Source: Aquabacterium sp. A3 (lineage in GTDB: Bacteria; Pseudomonadota; Gammaproteobacteria; Burkholderiales; Burkholderiaceae_C). From it: DNA of 64,000 nucleotides. Location of the stretch: contig NZ_JBBPEV010000001.1 of assembly GCF_038069945.1 (NCBI RefSeq), positions 2,054,089-2,118,088 of the forward strand, read 5' to 3'. The notes under the pieces are model-generated. The model searched no databases, was not told where the DNA came from, and saw only the letters and a program-made list of their open reading frames with translations. The position numbers were made by a program, and so were the translations under genes. Position 1 is the stretch's first letter, and the number at the start of each line of letters is the position of its first letter. Below are positions 36,363 to 46,011 of this stretch, in pieces.

Positions 36363-37721
36363 ATGACGACCGAACACCCTCTCACCTTCAAGCGCCTGCA
36401 ACGCGAAGAATCCGCCAGTTTCGACCGCAGCACGCTGGACTACATCCACCGCGCCTCCAACACCGGCCTCTACGAGATCCGTGGCCTGGGTGCCAAGCGC
36501 AAGCTGCCGCACTTTGACGACCTCGTTTTTCTAGGCGCCTCGCTGTCGCGCTACCCGCTGGAGGGCTACCGCGAAAAGTGCAGCACCAAGACCGTGCTGG
36601 GCACGCGCTTCGCCAAGAAACCCATCGTGCTGGACACCCCCATCACCATCGCCGGCATGAGCTTTGGCGCCCTGTCGGCCAACGTGAAAGAGGCGCTGGG
36701 CCTGGCCGCCACGGCAACCGGCACGTCCACCACCACGGGCGACGGGGGCATGACCCCCGAAGAGCGCCAATCGTCGAAGACGCTGGTGTACCAATGCCTG
36801 CCCTCGCGCTACGGCTTCAACCCCGACGACGTGCGCAAGGCCGACGCCATCGAGGTGGTGCTGGGTCAGGGCGCCAAGCCCGGCGGCGGCGGCATGCTGT
36901 TGGGCCAGAAGGTGAACCCCCGCGTGGCCAAGATGCGCACCCTGCCTGAAGGCGTGGACCAACGCTCGGCCTGCCGCCACCCGGATTGGACGGGGCCGGA
37001 TGACCTGGCCATCAAGATCCAGGAGCTGCGCGAGCTGACCGACTGGGAAAAGCCCATCTACGTGAAGGTGGGCGCCACGCGCGTGTACAACGACGTCAAG
37101 CTGGCCGTGCACGCCGGTGCCGACGTGGTGGTGGTGGACGGCATGCAAGGCGGCACCGCGGCCACGCAGACCTGCTTCATCGAGCACGTGGGCATCCCCA
37201 CGCTGGCTGCCGTGCGCCAGGCCGTGGCCGCGCTGGAAGACCTCGACATGAAGGACACGGTTCAGCTGATCGTCTCAGGCGGCATCCGCACCGGCGCCGA
37301 CGTGGCCAAGGCCTTGGCCCTGGGGGCGGACGCCGTGGCCATTGGTCAAGGCGTGCTGATGGCCTTGGGCTGCAACCGCGACACCTACCAACAAGGCGGC
37401 GAGCTGCACAGCGCCGAGGCCGACTACGCCGCCCTGGGCACGGCGCCGGGCTTTTGCCACCACTGCCACACCGGCAAGTGCCCCGTGGGCGTGACCACGC
37501 AAGACGCCGTGCTGGAAAAGCGCCTGGAGCCTGAAGTGGGCGCCAAGCACCTCAAGAACTACCTCAAGACCCTGACCATGGAGCTGACCACCTTGGCCCG
37601 CGCCTGCGGCAAGCAGAACGTGCACCACCTGGAGCCCGAAGACCTGGTGGCCCTGACGGTCGAGGCCGCCGCCATGGCCCAGGTGCCGCTGGCGGGCACC
37701 AGCTGGATCCCGGGCCGATGA
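36363..37721 (+). CDS. FMN-binding glutamate synthase-like subunit (MgsC/GlxD-like)
   Basis: A 452-residue TIM-barrel synthase domain. TITIAGMSFGALSANVKEALG is the FMN-site start. TGDGGMTPEER and GQGAKPGGGGMLLGQKV follow, and then VVVDGMQGGTAATQ. The Cys cluster CHHCHTGKCPVGVTTQ would bind the iron-sulfur centre. GGAG at 36351-36354 fits the ATG at 36363 better than the ATG at 36357. It would catalyse the reductive or exchange reaction that makes glutamate or N-methylglutamate. Confidence 0.92.
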   Translation: MTTEHPLTFKRLQREESASFDRSTLDYIHRASNTGLYEIRGLGAKRKLPHFDDLVFLGASLSRYPLEGYREKCSTKTVLGTRFAKKPIVLDTPITIAGMSFGALSANVKEALGLAATATGTSTTTGDGGMTPEERQSSKTLVYQCLPSRYGFNPDDVRKADAIEVVLGQGAKPGGGGMLLGQKVNPRVAKMRTLPEGVDQRSACRHPDWTGPDDLAIKIQELRELTDWEKPIYVKVGATRVYNDVKLAVHAGADVVVVDGMQGGTAATQTCFIEHVGIPTLAAVRQAVAALEDLDMKDTVQLIVSGGIRTGADVAKALALGADAVAIGQGVLMALGCNRDTYQQGGELHSAEADYAALGTAPGFCHHCHTGKCPVGVTTQDAVLEKRLEPEVGAKHLKNYLKTLTMELTTLARACGKQNVHHLEPEDLVALTVEAAAMAQVPLAGTSWIPGR

Positions 37722-37731
37722 AGCGGTGGGC

Positions 37732-40674
37732 TCAGCCCCCCGGCACGTAGGTGTCCAGCCATCCCCAGCACTGCAGGCTGCGGTCATCGCGCAGCACGCA
37801 GCCGGCAAACTCGCGCACGCCCACGTCCAGGGCCGTGCCGCTTTGTTCGGTGGCCAGCACCGGCACGTTGCTGTCGCTGGTGCTGCCGTTGCCCAGTTGG
37901 CCCTGGCTGTTGCGACCCCAGCAGTGGGTCTGGCCCGTGCTGGTGAGCGCACAAGTGAAGTCGGCCTGGGCGCTCACCGCCACGAAACCGCTGCTAGCGC
38001 CCGTCACGGCCACCGGGGTGGCGCTGGCGGTGTTGCTGCCATCGCCCAGTTGGCCACGTGAATTCTGGCCCCAGCACAGCACGGCGCCTTCGGTGGTCAC
38101 GGCGCAACCGTGGTCTTGGCCCAGGCTGATGGATGCCAGCGCATCGCTCAGGCCGCTCAGCACCACGGGCACGTTGGTGCTGCCGCCGCCGGTGCCATAG
38201 CCAACGCCCCAACACAACACGCCCGCCCCTTGCGTGACGGCGCAGGTGCCCGAGCCACCGGCGCTGATGGCCACCACGCCGCTGCTCAGGCCGCTCACGG
38301 CCACGGGCGTGCTGCTGTGGTTGTTGCTGCCATCGCCCAGCGTGCCGAAGTCATTGCGGCCCCAGCACACCACCCCGCCAGCGCTGGTCAGTGCGCAGGC
38401 GTGGTTGTGGCCTGCCGCGATGGCCACCACGCCGCTGCCCAGGCCACTCACGGTCACCGGGCTGGCGCTGTAGTTGGGGCTGCCACCGTTGCCCAAGGTG
38501 CCATCGCCGTTGTTGCCCCAGCACTGCACGGCCCCCGCGTCGCTCAAGGCGCACGAGAAATCACCCGCGGCGGCCACCTCCACCGCCGGGCCGGACAGCC
38601 CTTGCACCTGCACCGGCTGCGGGGTGCTGTACAGCTCGCCACCGCCCAGCTGGCCATAGCCGTCGTAGCCTTCACACCGCACGCCGCCGCTGCCGTCCAG
38701 CCAGCAGGTGTGCAGTTGGCCCGAGTCGATCTGACGGCGCGCCAGCGTGGGCGTCACGCTGCCGTTGGTGGCCACCACGGCGATGGCGGTGCTGGTTTGC
38801 TGGCCCAGGTCATCGGTCAGCGTGAGGGTGACGCTGTAGCTGCCCGCGCTGGCGTAGCTGTGGTTGGTGTTCAGGCCCGTGGCCGTGGCGCCATCGCCAA
38901 AGCGCCAGGCCGCGCTGGTGATCGTGCCTTCGGGCGCGCTGGAGGCGCTGGCGTCAAAGCTGCGGCTCAGGCCCGTGCCGGTGGTGTTCACGCTGGCCAC
39001 GGGGCCTTGCGGCAAGCTCAGGCAACTGCTCGGGTTCACACCACTGTTGCCCACCACCAGCGTGGTGCGGCGCTCGGCCAGGGTGGCGTCTGCCGGTGTC
39101 AGCACCAGGGTCAGCGTGCTGTTCAAAGGCGCCTGGCTGAAGCTGAAGTCGGGCGCGCCAGCGCTCACCGTCTGCGGGACGTCGATGGGCTCGCTGCCCT
39201 TGAACAAGGCCACCTGGGCGCTCGTCTGGCGGTAGGTGCCCCAGCCGTCCACGCAGCCGCTCAGCGCGAAGCGCGTGTCGTTGAGCGTGAGGTCGGGCAG
39301 CACCGTGTCCACATTGCCCACCACACCGCTCACGCTGGTGTCCGGGCTGCCGCGGTCGAACAGCGACACCAGGCGGGCGGTCACGCTGCCGCGTCCCGCA
39401 TACGTGGTCACCGCATAGCGGCCGTCGGTGTCGGGCGCCACGGTCATGGTCTGCACCTGCGCACCACTGATCTGCACGCGCACGTTCTGCAGCGAGCCGC
39501 TGTTCACCGTCACCAGGCCGCTGATGCGCACGGTGGCCGGCTCGCTCAGGCAGCGCGGCAACAGCACGGTGGTGCCTGCCGCACCGGTGCTCACGTCCAG
39601 GGCGTCCAGCACCAGCCCCACGGTGTCCACCAGGCGCACCTGCACCTGCGAGTTGGCGCGGGCGGCCACGTCGCTGCCGGCGGCCCAGCTCGCGCCGTTG
39701 TAGTCGCGCCCCACCGCCACCACGCGCAGGCCCGGGGCGATCGTGCAGGCGCCGCCCAGGTCGGTGACGCCCAGGTTGATGGTGCTGCGGGTGATCTCCT
39801 GGTCGGCGTTCCACCAGCTGAAGTGGCTGACCGTGGCCTCGTAGTACGCGTCGCCGCTCACCGGGTCGGTGTGCAGGGTGGCCGTGCCTTCGCGCTCCCA
39901 CAGGCCGGTGGTCTCGTTGAGGTGGTACAGCGGAAAGCTGGCCGGCAGGGTGGCGCCCGGGGCCGGTGTGGCCGGGATGCGGATCACCGCCGTCTGGCCG
40001 CTGGCCAGGTTCAGTTGCGCGCCGCTGGCGTCGGTGAACTCGATGCCCAACGCGCCCAGCGATTCGATGGGCGTGCCGCTGTCGGCGTCCACCATCAGGC
40101 CGGGCATGCGCAGGGGGTCGGCGCTGGGGTCCACCGGGGTCAGGGCCACGGTCACCGCCCCGTTGATGGGCTGGCCATCGTCGCGCCGCAGGCTGGCCGC
40201 GGCCAGCTCCACCCGGGCGGTGCTGCCTGGCACGCGCAGCACCTGTGCCTCGGTGGTGTCAAAGCTTTGCGTGGCGGCCACGGGCAGCAAGATCACCCGT
40301 GGGGCCACCGCCTCGTTCTGGCTGGCGGCGTCCACGGCCCGCACGCTGCTGGCGTGGCCCGCCTTGCTGAAGCGCAACACGGCGGGCGTGGCGGCGTCCA
40401 GGGTCAGCAAAAAGTGGCCATCGCCGTTGGTCGTGGTCTGGGTGTCGGTGCCCGGCACGCGGCTGTCAGACACCACCTGCACCTGCGCATCGGTCAAGGG
40501 CACGCCCTGGTCGTCCACGACGATGCCTTGCGCCACCACCGTGGCGCCCGGCGCGCTGGACGACCCTCCGCCGCCGCAGGCCGACAAGGTCAGCAGCAGC
40601 GCACCCAGTGCCAGGTACAACATGGCGGCGGGCAACAGGCACAACAGGCGAGACAGGGGGTGGATGGGGCGCAT
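37732..40674 (-). CDS. Large surface lipoprotein with RCC1-like repeats and PKD domain
   Basis: A 980-residue lipoprotein. Lipobox LSAC with Cys33 is followed by a GGGGSSS linker. A carboxypeptidase-regulatory-like domain (about 47-115), a region of unknown fold, and a PKD-like domain (AWRFGDGATATGLNTNHSYASAGSYSVTLTLTD, about 610-650) come next. Then there are about seven RCC1-type blades (CWGNNGDGTLGNG, CWGRNDFGTLGDG and similar, about 670-975), each with the C-x-W pattern common in bacterial outer-membrane repeat proteins. It is probably anchored in the outer membrane; ligand unknown. Convergent with the glutamate synthase-like operon (10 bases apart). Confidence 0.85.
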   Translation of the reverse strand: MRPIHPLSRLLCLLPAAMLYLALGALLLTLSACGGGGSSSAPGATVVAQGIVVDDQGVPLTDAQVQVVSDSRVPGTDTQTTTNGDGHFLLTLDAATPAVLRFSKAGHASSVRAVDAASQNEAVAPRVILLPVAATQSFDTTEAQVLRVPGSTARVELAAASLRRDDGQPINGAVTVALTPVDPSADPLRMPGLMVDADSGTPIESLGALGIEFTDASGAQLNLASGQTAVIRIPATPAPGATLPASFPLYHLNETTGLWEREGTATLHTDPVSGDAYYEATVSHFSWWNADQEITRSTINLGVTDLGGACTIAPGLRVVAVGRDYNGASWAAGSDVAARANSQVQVRLVDTVGLVLDALDVSTGAAGTTVLLPRCLSEPATVRISGLVTVNSGSLQNVRVQISGAQVQTMTVAPDTDGRYAVTTYAGRGSVTARLVSLFDRGSPDTSVSGVVGNVDTVLPDLTLNDTRFALSGCVDGWGTYRQTSAQVALFKGSEPIDVPQTVSAGAPDFSFSQAPLNSTLTLVLTPADATLAERRTTLVVGNSGVNPSSCLSLPQGPVASVNTTGTGLSRSFDASASSAPEGTITSAAWRFGDGATATGLNTNHSYASAGSYSVTLTLTDDLGQQTSTAIAVVATNGSVTPTLARRQIDSGQLHTCWLDGSGGVRCEGYDGYGQLGGGELYSTPQPVQVQGLSGPAVEVAAAGDFSCALSDAGAVQCWGNNGDGTLGNGGSPNYSASPVTVSGLGSGVVAIAAGHNHACALTSAGGVVCWGRNDFGTLGDGSNNHSSTPVAVSGLSSGVVAISAGGSGTCAVTQGAGVLCWGVGYGTGGGSTNVPVVLSGLSDALASISLGQDHGCAVTTEGAVLCWGQNSRGQLGDGSNTASATPVAVTGASSGFVAVSAQADFTCALTSTGQTHCWGRNSQGQLGNGSTSDSNVPVLATEQSGTALDVGVREFAGCVLRDDRSLQCWGWLDTYVPGG

Positions 40675-40872
40675 GGGGCAGGCTCAAAGAAAAAAGGCTG
40701 CCCGATCGTAGAAACCGGCAAGGCGCTTGACCATTCACCCGCCGGCGTAGTGCGGGTCGTCCTCTACGCACTTGAGCGTAGAAGGCGGGCACCACCCCAC
40801 CCCGCGAATGGGCGAGCGCCCCTGGATTTTCATCACGCAAAATTGCTTTTGATCAAATCCAAGGAGCTTGTC

Positions 40873-43800
40873 ATGCACCGTGCCCGCCGAGGGTGGTTGA
40901 CCTCGTCGCTGTGTCTCAGTGGCGCCCTGCTGGCCCATGGGCCGTCCCATGGCCAGGCCACCCATTGGGTGATGCCCATGGTCGACAACCCCGTCAAGAC
41001 AGACGCCTTCGGGGCGTATCGCACCGACGTCGGACGGCCCACGCAGATCCGGTGCCTGGTGGTGCGCATGGCCGATCAGCAGGTGCTGTCGGCGGCACAG
41101 CGGCAAGCCTCGTTTCCGGGGGCCACTTTTTTCCTGCGTCAGACGCGCGGCACGGCCTCCACGGGGGGCGCGTCGCCGTGGCAGCCTTACAGCGTTCGCT
41201 TTGTCGACCCGGGGGTGCACACCTTCACCTGCGACAGCACCGTGTCGCGGCCAGATTTGAGCCCCCGTGTCACCACCGTCGTGGCCCAGGTGCCTTCGTA
41301 CGGGGCCAATGACGTGGTGGTGCACATGTCGTCTGCGCAAGGCGAGGTGAGCTCGTCGGTGGGCGTGTCCGAGCCGGTGGACCTGCAGGTGCAGGCGTTC
41401 ACGCCCGACCGCACGCAGGCCTTGCCCGTGGTGGTGTCGTCGGTGAGCTGGTCCACCCAGGCCGCGCCGTGCGAGCGTCCGCAGGCCTTGCTGCCTGCCG
41501 CCACCATGACGGCCCAGCCTGCCCAGCCCTGGACGCCCGAGCAGGGCGTGCGTCAGGCCCATGTCTTCAAGGTGCCAGGCACCTACCACGCCTGTGTGCG
41601 CCTCTCCAGTGGCGCGGGCCAGGTCATCGACAAGCCGCTGAGTTTGAAGGTTGACGCCAACCGCCGTCCCCTGATCGACACCTTCTGGAGCCCTCAAGTG
41701 CAGTTCGGGGTGTTTGACGCGCGCACCCGTGATCGTCAAAACCCGGTGGCCCGCACCTACCCGGTCAGGGTTCGCATCCAGGATGATCAACCGGCCAGCG
41801 TGCAGGTGGTGTTCAGCAACCAGCAGGGCAGTGTGCCGGCCACGCTGTCCAGCGCCACGGCAGACCAGGCCGTGTTCCATGCCGACCTGCCGTTCTCTGA
41901 AGGGCTGCAGATCGTGGGCGTGCAGGTGAAAGACGGGCCGCACACCCTGCGGCAGACGCTGACGTTCATGGCCACCCGCGAATCCCTGAGCGCGCTCGAC
42001 AACGTGCAGACGCAGCGCGCCCGCAAGGGCGCCGTGGCCTTCATCAGCAATGATGTTCTGGAGGATGCGCACCCCAGCGTGTTTGTGCCGGCGTCGCTGG
42101 AAGCCAGCTTCAAGGCGCTGCCCGCGCAGACCCGCAGCCAGTTCATGCCGCCCGTGGGGCTCAACCTGGACGTGCCGCTGGCAGAGCTCCGTGGCCTGCC
42201 CCGTGGCGTGTCCTCGGGTGCGCTGCTGGAGGTGCGCGGCCAGCTCAAGGCACAGGATCTGAGGCTGGAGCTGACGCGGGGCCCCACCATGGGGGCCGAG
42301 CTGGCCGCCGACCTGACGCTGAACGTCAACCTGCGCTGCGTGACGCGGGGCTGGGGCAATGCCCGCCTGCCTTTCACCTGCCCGTTTGCCAAGAATGGCC
42401 GGGTGGGCGTCTCGGCGGCGGTGAACCTGCGCATCGCCAGCGTGGTCGATGCCCTGCGGGATCCCGTCACCGGCGAAACCTTGCTGGCCTTGAACTGGGA
42501 CGACGCACGCGTGGACCGCTCGGTGCAGGTCACGGCACAGGTGTCCAGCGCGCTGGAATCGGCCGTGAGGGACGTCGTCAGGGGGCACATCCTGGTGCAG
42601 ACCGCCAAGGCCAACCTGGGCCGCACGCTGTTCAACTGCAGCACACCGGGTCGTCACTGCCGGCCGTCGGCACCCCTGAGCAGCATGGTCTTGCAGGGCA
42701 AGACCTGGGTGGGCCTGCCCCTGACTGAAGAGGGCCGCCTGCAGCGCAGCCTCACCTTGCCGTCGCTCTTTGGCGATGAGCCGGTGGCGCTGGACTACCG
42801 CTCGTCGCTGTTCGAGCTGGACCTGGGCGGCCATTTCAGCCGCCTGGTGCTGGGCGGTGCGCCTTTGCCGGCCGACCTGCGCCAATTGACCATGTCACCC
42901 ACGTACGCCCGGGCCACCTTCGATGACGAGAACCTGCCCTGGCCCCGCCGCGAAGACCTGTTGCCCAACCCGGTGGTTGGCGCGCGTGCGCCGCAGCCCA
43001 ACGTGGGCTTGCTGGTGCATGTGGACACCCTGAATGCCTGGCTGGCCGGCCTGACGGCCTCCGGCGTGTTGAACATCGACCTGTCGGCCCCCGAGTTTGC
43101 GGCCATGCTGGCGGGTCAGCACCAGCGCACCACGCCCTTCTCGGCCTTGGCGCACATGCCCCGTGGCCGGGTCAGCCTGCGCTTCGAGCGCGCGCCCCGG
43201 CTGGTGCCTCGTGGCGACCTGAGCGACCTGCTGGCCCTGGAGTTGGGCCCGGTGCTGCTGGACATCGACCTGCGCCAGGATGCCGGCTCGCGTGTGCAGT
43301 ATCGGCTGTCGGCCGTGGCCGGTGTCGAGCTGGCGTCTGCCGAAGTGGCCAGTGCCTTGCCGCATGGCATCGAGATTCGCTTGCCCCGCACCCGTTGCCT
43401 GAGCAACTTCATGCAGTGGTCCACCCACTGCAAGCTGGTGTTCGGGGTGGAGGTGCTGGCGCGCGAAGGTTTTGCCGACACCACCGTGCTGCCGGCACTG
43501 GCCAGCCCGGCGCAGCAGGCGGCCTTGACCACGCAATGGACGGCCTTGCAACGGGCCCTGGGCTTCAGGCCCTTGCTGCCGCTGGGGGCGGATGAGCCTA
43601 TCGCGCCTCATCACCAGGCCGACGTCTTGCGCAAGCTGCTCAACCTGGCGTTGATGTCGCAAACCGGCCAGGCCACCGCGCCCGGCGGGCTGGACGCCCT
43701 CATCCCCCTGCCCTACGTGGTGCCCGAGCGCGCCATCCCGCTCACAGGCCCGCTCATCGATGCCTTGAGCCTGCCCTTGGGGGCCGATCGCCGCACCGCC

Positions 43801-43899
43801 ATCGGTGGCCTGACGCCCCATCCTGCGTTCAACGGCTTGGGCAACGCCAAGGGCTGGTTGGGCTTCACGGGGCAGCTCGTCCGCGAGCCCGCGCCATGA
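40873..43899 (+). CDS. Large secreted protein of unknown function
   Basis: A 1008-residue protein with an N-terminal signal peptide (cleavage near residue 29) and strong AAGGAG at 40861-40866. The first third looks like beta-sandwich modules. The middle and end alternate short hydrophobic and polar residues, suggesting a beta-rich, possibly lipid-binding or barrel-associated fold; a Cys-containing loop (FNCSTPGRHCRPS) occurs near residue 590. I recognise no family. It lies divergent from the RCC1 lipoprotein (198 bases apart) and ends one base before the convergent response regulator. Envelope location is the only safe inference. Confidence 0.75.
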   Translation: MHRARRGWLTSSLCLSGALLAHGPSHGQATHWVMPMVDNPVKTDAFGAYRTDVGRPTQIRCLVVRMADQQVLSAAQRQASFPGATFFLRQTRGTASTGGASPWQPYSVRFVDPGVHTFTCDSTVSRPDLSPRVTTVVAQVPSYGANDVVVHMSSAQGEVSSSVGVSEPVDLQVQAFTPDRTQALPVVVSSVSWSTQAAPCERPQALLPAATMTAQPAQPWTPEQGVRQAHVFKVPGTYHACVRLSSGAGQVIDKPLSLKVDANRRPLIDTFWSPQVQFGVFDARTRDRQNPVARTYPVRVRIQDDQPASVQVVFSNQQGSVPATLSSATADQAVFHADLPFSEGLQIVGVQVKDGPHTLRQTLTFMATRESLSALDNVQTQRARKGAVAFISNDVLEDAHPSVFVPASLEASFKALPAQTRSQFMPPVGLNLDVPLAELRGLPRGVSSGALLEVRGQLKAQDLRLELTRGPTMGAELAADLTLNVNLRCVTRGWGNARLPFTCPFAKNGRVGVSAAVNLRIASVVDALRDPVTGETLLALNWDDARVDRSVQVTAQVSSALESAVRDVVRGHILVQTAKANLGRTLFNCSTPGRHCRPSAPLSSMVLQGKTWVGLPLTEEGRLQRSLTLPSLFGDEPVALDYRSSLFELDLGGHFSRLVLGGAPLPADLRQLTMSPTYARATFDDENLPWPRREDLLPNPVVGARAPQPNVGLLVHVDTLNAWLAGLTASGVLNIDLSAPEFAAMLAGQHQRTTPFSALAHMPRGRVSLRFERAPRLVPRGDLSDLLALELGPVLLDIDLRQDAGSRVQYRLSAVAGVELASAEVASALPHGIEIRLPRTRCLSNFMQWSTHCKLVFGVEVLAREGFADTTVLPALASPAQQAALTTQWTALQRALGFRPLLPLGADEPIAPHHQADVLRKLLNLALMSQTGQATAPGGLDALIPLPYVVPERAIPLTGPLIDALSLPLGADRRTAIGGLTPHPAFNGLGNAKGWLGFTGQLVREPAP

Positions 43900-43900
43900 G

Positions 43901-44551
43901 TCAGGTCGCCGGTGCTCCCGGGGCCTGCACCCGGATGGCATAGGCCGCCATCTCGGCGCTGTTGCGCAGCCCCAGCTTGCGTCGGATGTTTTCGCGGTGC
44001 TTGCGCACGGTGGCCTCGGCCACCGCCAGTTGCTCGCCAATTTCACGGCTGGTCAGCCCCTCGCCCACCAGGCGCAGCACCACCTGCTCGCTGGGCGTCA
44101 GCGCCGGGGCCTCGGATGCGGCGGGCGCGGCCACACCGTCCGGTGTGAACAGCTCGGCGATGTGCGCGCTGATGTAGCGCCGCCCCTGGGCCACACGCCG
44201 CAAGGCCAGCAGCAACTCGCCGCTGTCTTCGTCCTTGGGCAGGTACCCCGTGGCGCCCAGGCTCAGGGCCGCGCGCACCGAAGCCGCATCCAGCCGCGCC
44301 GTCACCACCAGCACCCGCGTGGCAGAGCCGGCGTGCCGCAGCGCCCCCATCACCGCCAGCCCGTCCAGCCGGGGCAAACCCAGGTCCAGCAGCAGCACAT
44401 CGGGCTGCAGGGCCAGCGTCTGCGCCAGCGCCTGCTCGCCATCGTGCACCGCGCCCAGGCAACGCATGTCGGGCTGCGTGCTCAAGAGCATCTGCAAGGC
44501 ATCGGCCAGCAAGGCATGGTCTTCGGCGATCAGCACGTTCAAGGGTGGCAT
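43901..44551 (-). CDS. Response regulator, NarL/LuxR family
   Basis: A 216-residue two-component regulator. The receiver domain has the phospho-acceptor Asp in VLLLDLGLPRLDG (near residue 54), an acidic pair in IAEDHALL and the lysine in GYLPKDED. The C-terminal LuxR-type helix-turn-helix reads LTSREIGEQLAVAEATVRKHRENIRRKL. Only 25 bases separate its ATG from that of the divergent kinase gene. Confidence 0.93.
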   Translation of the reverse strand: MPPLNVLIAEDHALLADALQMLLSTQPDMRCLGAVHDGEQALAQTLALQPDVLLLDLGLPRLDGLAVMGALRHAGSATRVLVVTARLDAASVRAALSLGATGYLPKDEDSGELLLALRRVAQGRRYISAHIAELFTPDGVAAPAASEAPALTPSEQVVLRLVGEGLTSREIGEQLAVAEATVRKHRENIRRKLGLRNSAEMAAYAIRVQAPGAPAT

Positions 44552-44576
44552 AGTGCCCATTATCGAAGAAGCCACC

Positions 44577-45917
44577 ATGTCTGTCCCCAGCGATTCCGCC
44601 CCACCACCTGATCTGGCCACCTACGAGCGCCAGGCCTTTGGCCGCTACTTCGCGTTCGACCTGCACTTTCCGCTGGCGCCGGTGATCCTGCTCACCCTGG
44701 TGTGCGCCTGGTTGATGCATGGTCGCGTGGCCAATGGCCTGATCGCGGCCTGGCTTGGCTTCAGCGCGGTGGCCAACCTGGCGCGCGAGGCCTTCATGTG
44801 GCACACGCGCCCACGGCTCGAAACCCACCAGCGCCACGGACTGATCCTGACCGTCTACACCTGGTCGTCGCTGGCCTCTGGCCTCACCTGGGGCGCCTTC
44901 GCCTGGCTCTACCTTGATCCTGCCCAGCCACTCACTCAACTGGTGGTGGGCTCCATCGTGGCGGGTCTGGTGGGCGTGTCGGTCACGCCGCTGTCCATCC
45001 ACCTGCCGGCTTTCTACACCTTCGTGCTGCCCATGCTGGCGTCCTACATCGTGCTGATGCTGCGGGTTGGTGGCGCCGAGCAGTTCACGCTGGCCGGCAT
45101 GGCGGTGGTGTACCTGGGCGCCATGGCCAACTATGCCCACGCCACCCACCGCGTGCACCGCGAAACCATCCGCCTGCGCTTTGAAAACCAGCGGCTCATC
45201 GGTGACCTCACCCAGCGCAAGGCCGAGGCCGAAAACGCCGCACGCATCAAAGGCCTGTTCCTGGCGGGCGTCAGCCACGACCTCAAGCAGCCGGTGCGCG
45301 CCATCAGCCTGTACACCGGTTTTCTGCACCGCAGCGACCTGCAGGCCATGGGCGAAGCGCGCCTGCGCGACACGGTGCGCAAGATCGACGCGGCGGCCGG
45401 CGCCATCCACAGCCAGATCAGCAGGCTGCTGGAGCTGTCACGGCTGGAGTCGGGCGCGGCCCCCGTGCACCTCGGCGAGCTGGATCTGACCGAGCAACTG
45501 CACCGCATGGTCGAGCTGGCCGGCCCCGACGCCCAGGCGCGCGGCATCGAGCTGGCCGTGCGCACCGGGCCAGCCCTGCACCTCACCACCGATGTGCGCA
45601 TGCTGGACTCCATCGTGCAGAACCTGCTGGGCAACGCCCTCAAGCATGCGCAGGCCACGCGCGTGCTGGTGGCGGTGCGACGGCGGCGCACCGGCTTGCG
45701 CATCGAGGTGCGCGACAACGGGCAGGGCATCGCACCGGAGCGCCTGCCCCAGCTGTTCGAGGCTTACCGCAGCTTTGACGACCGCCATGCCGGTGGTGAC
45801 AGCCATGGCCTGGGCCTGGCCATCGTGCGTGCGCAGGCCGGTTACCTGGGCGCGCACATCACCGTGCGCAGTGCGCCGGGCCGGGGCAGTGTGTTTGCGC
45901 TGGAGGGCCTGGGCTGA
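44577..45917 (+). CDS. Membrane sensor histidine kinase
   Basis: A 446-residue kinase. About six hydrophobic helices fill residues 28-195. A DHp domain follows with FLAGVSHDLKQPVRAISLYTGFL (phospho-acceptor His near residue 238) and an HATPase domain with NLLGNALKHAQA, RDNGQGI and SHGLGLAIVRA. No separate sensory domain is seen, so the membrane part is probably the sensor. It is divergent from, and surely paired with, the NarL-type regulator. Confidence 0.92.
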   Translation: MSVPSDSAPPPDLATYERQAFGRYFAFDLHFPLAPVILLTLVCAWLMHGRVANGLIAAWLGFSAVANLAREAFMWHTRPRLETHQRHGLILTVYTWSSLASGLTWGAFAWLYLDPAQPLTQLVVGSIVAGLVGVSVTPLSIHLPAFYTFVLPMLASYIVLMLRVGGAEQFTLAGMAVVYLGAMANYAHATHRVHRETIRLRFENQRLIGDLTQRKAEAENAARIKGLFLAGVSHDLKQPVRAISLYTGFLHRSDLQAMGEARLRDTVRKIDAAAGAIHSQISRLLELSRLESGAAPVHLGELDLTEQLHRMVELAGPDAQARGIELAVRTGPALHLTTDVRMLDSIVQNLLGNALKHAQATRVLVAVRRRRTGLRIEVRDNGQGIAPERLPQLFEAYRSFDDRHAGGDSHGLGLAIVRAQAGYLGAHITVRSAPGRGSVFALEGLG

Positions 45918-46011
45918 GCACGAAGTCACGGATGGCGTCAGGGCCGTTGCCCCACGGGTGGCCACCCGAGCCCGGCGCTGCCATACTGAAGCCAGGAAGG
46001 AGGGACGTGCC

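Noticed and set aside
38110..43899. A 1929-codon open frame on the plus strand
   Set aside because: Its first half is antisense to the RCC1 lipoprotein and has the His/Gly/Ala-rich composition of a GC-rich shadow. The real gene in this frame starts at the ATG 40873 behind AAGGAG.
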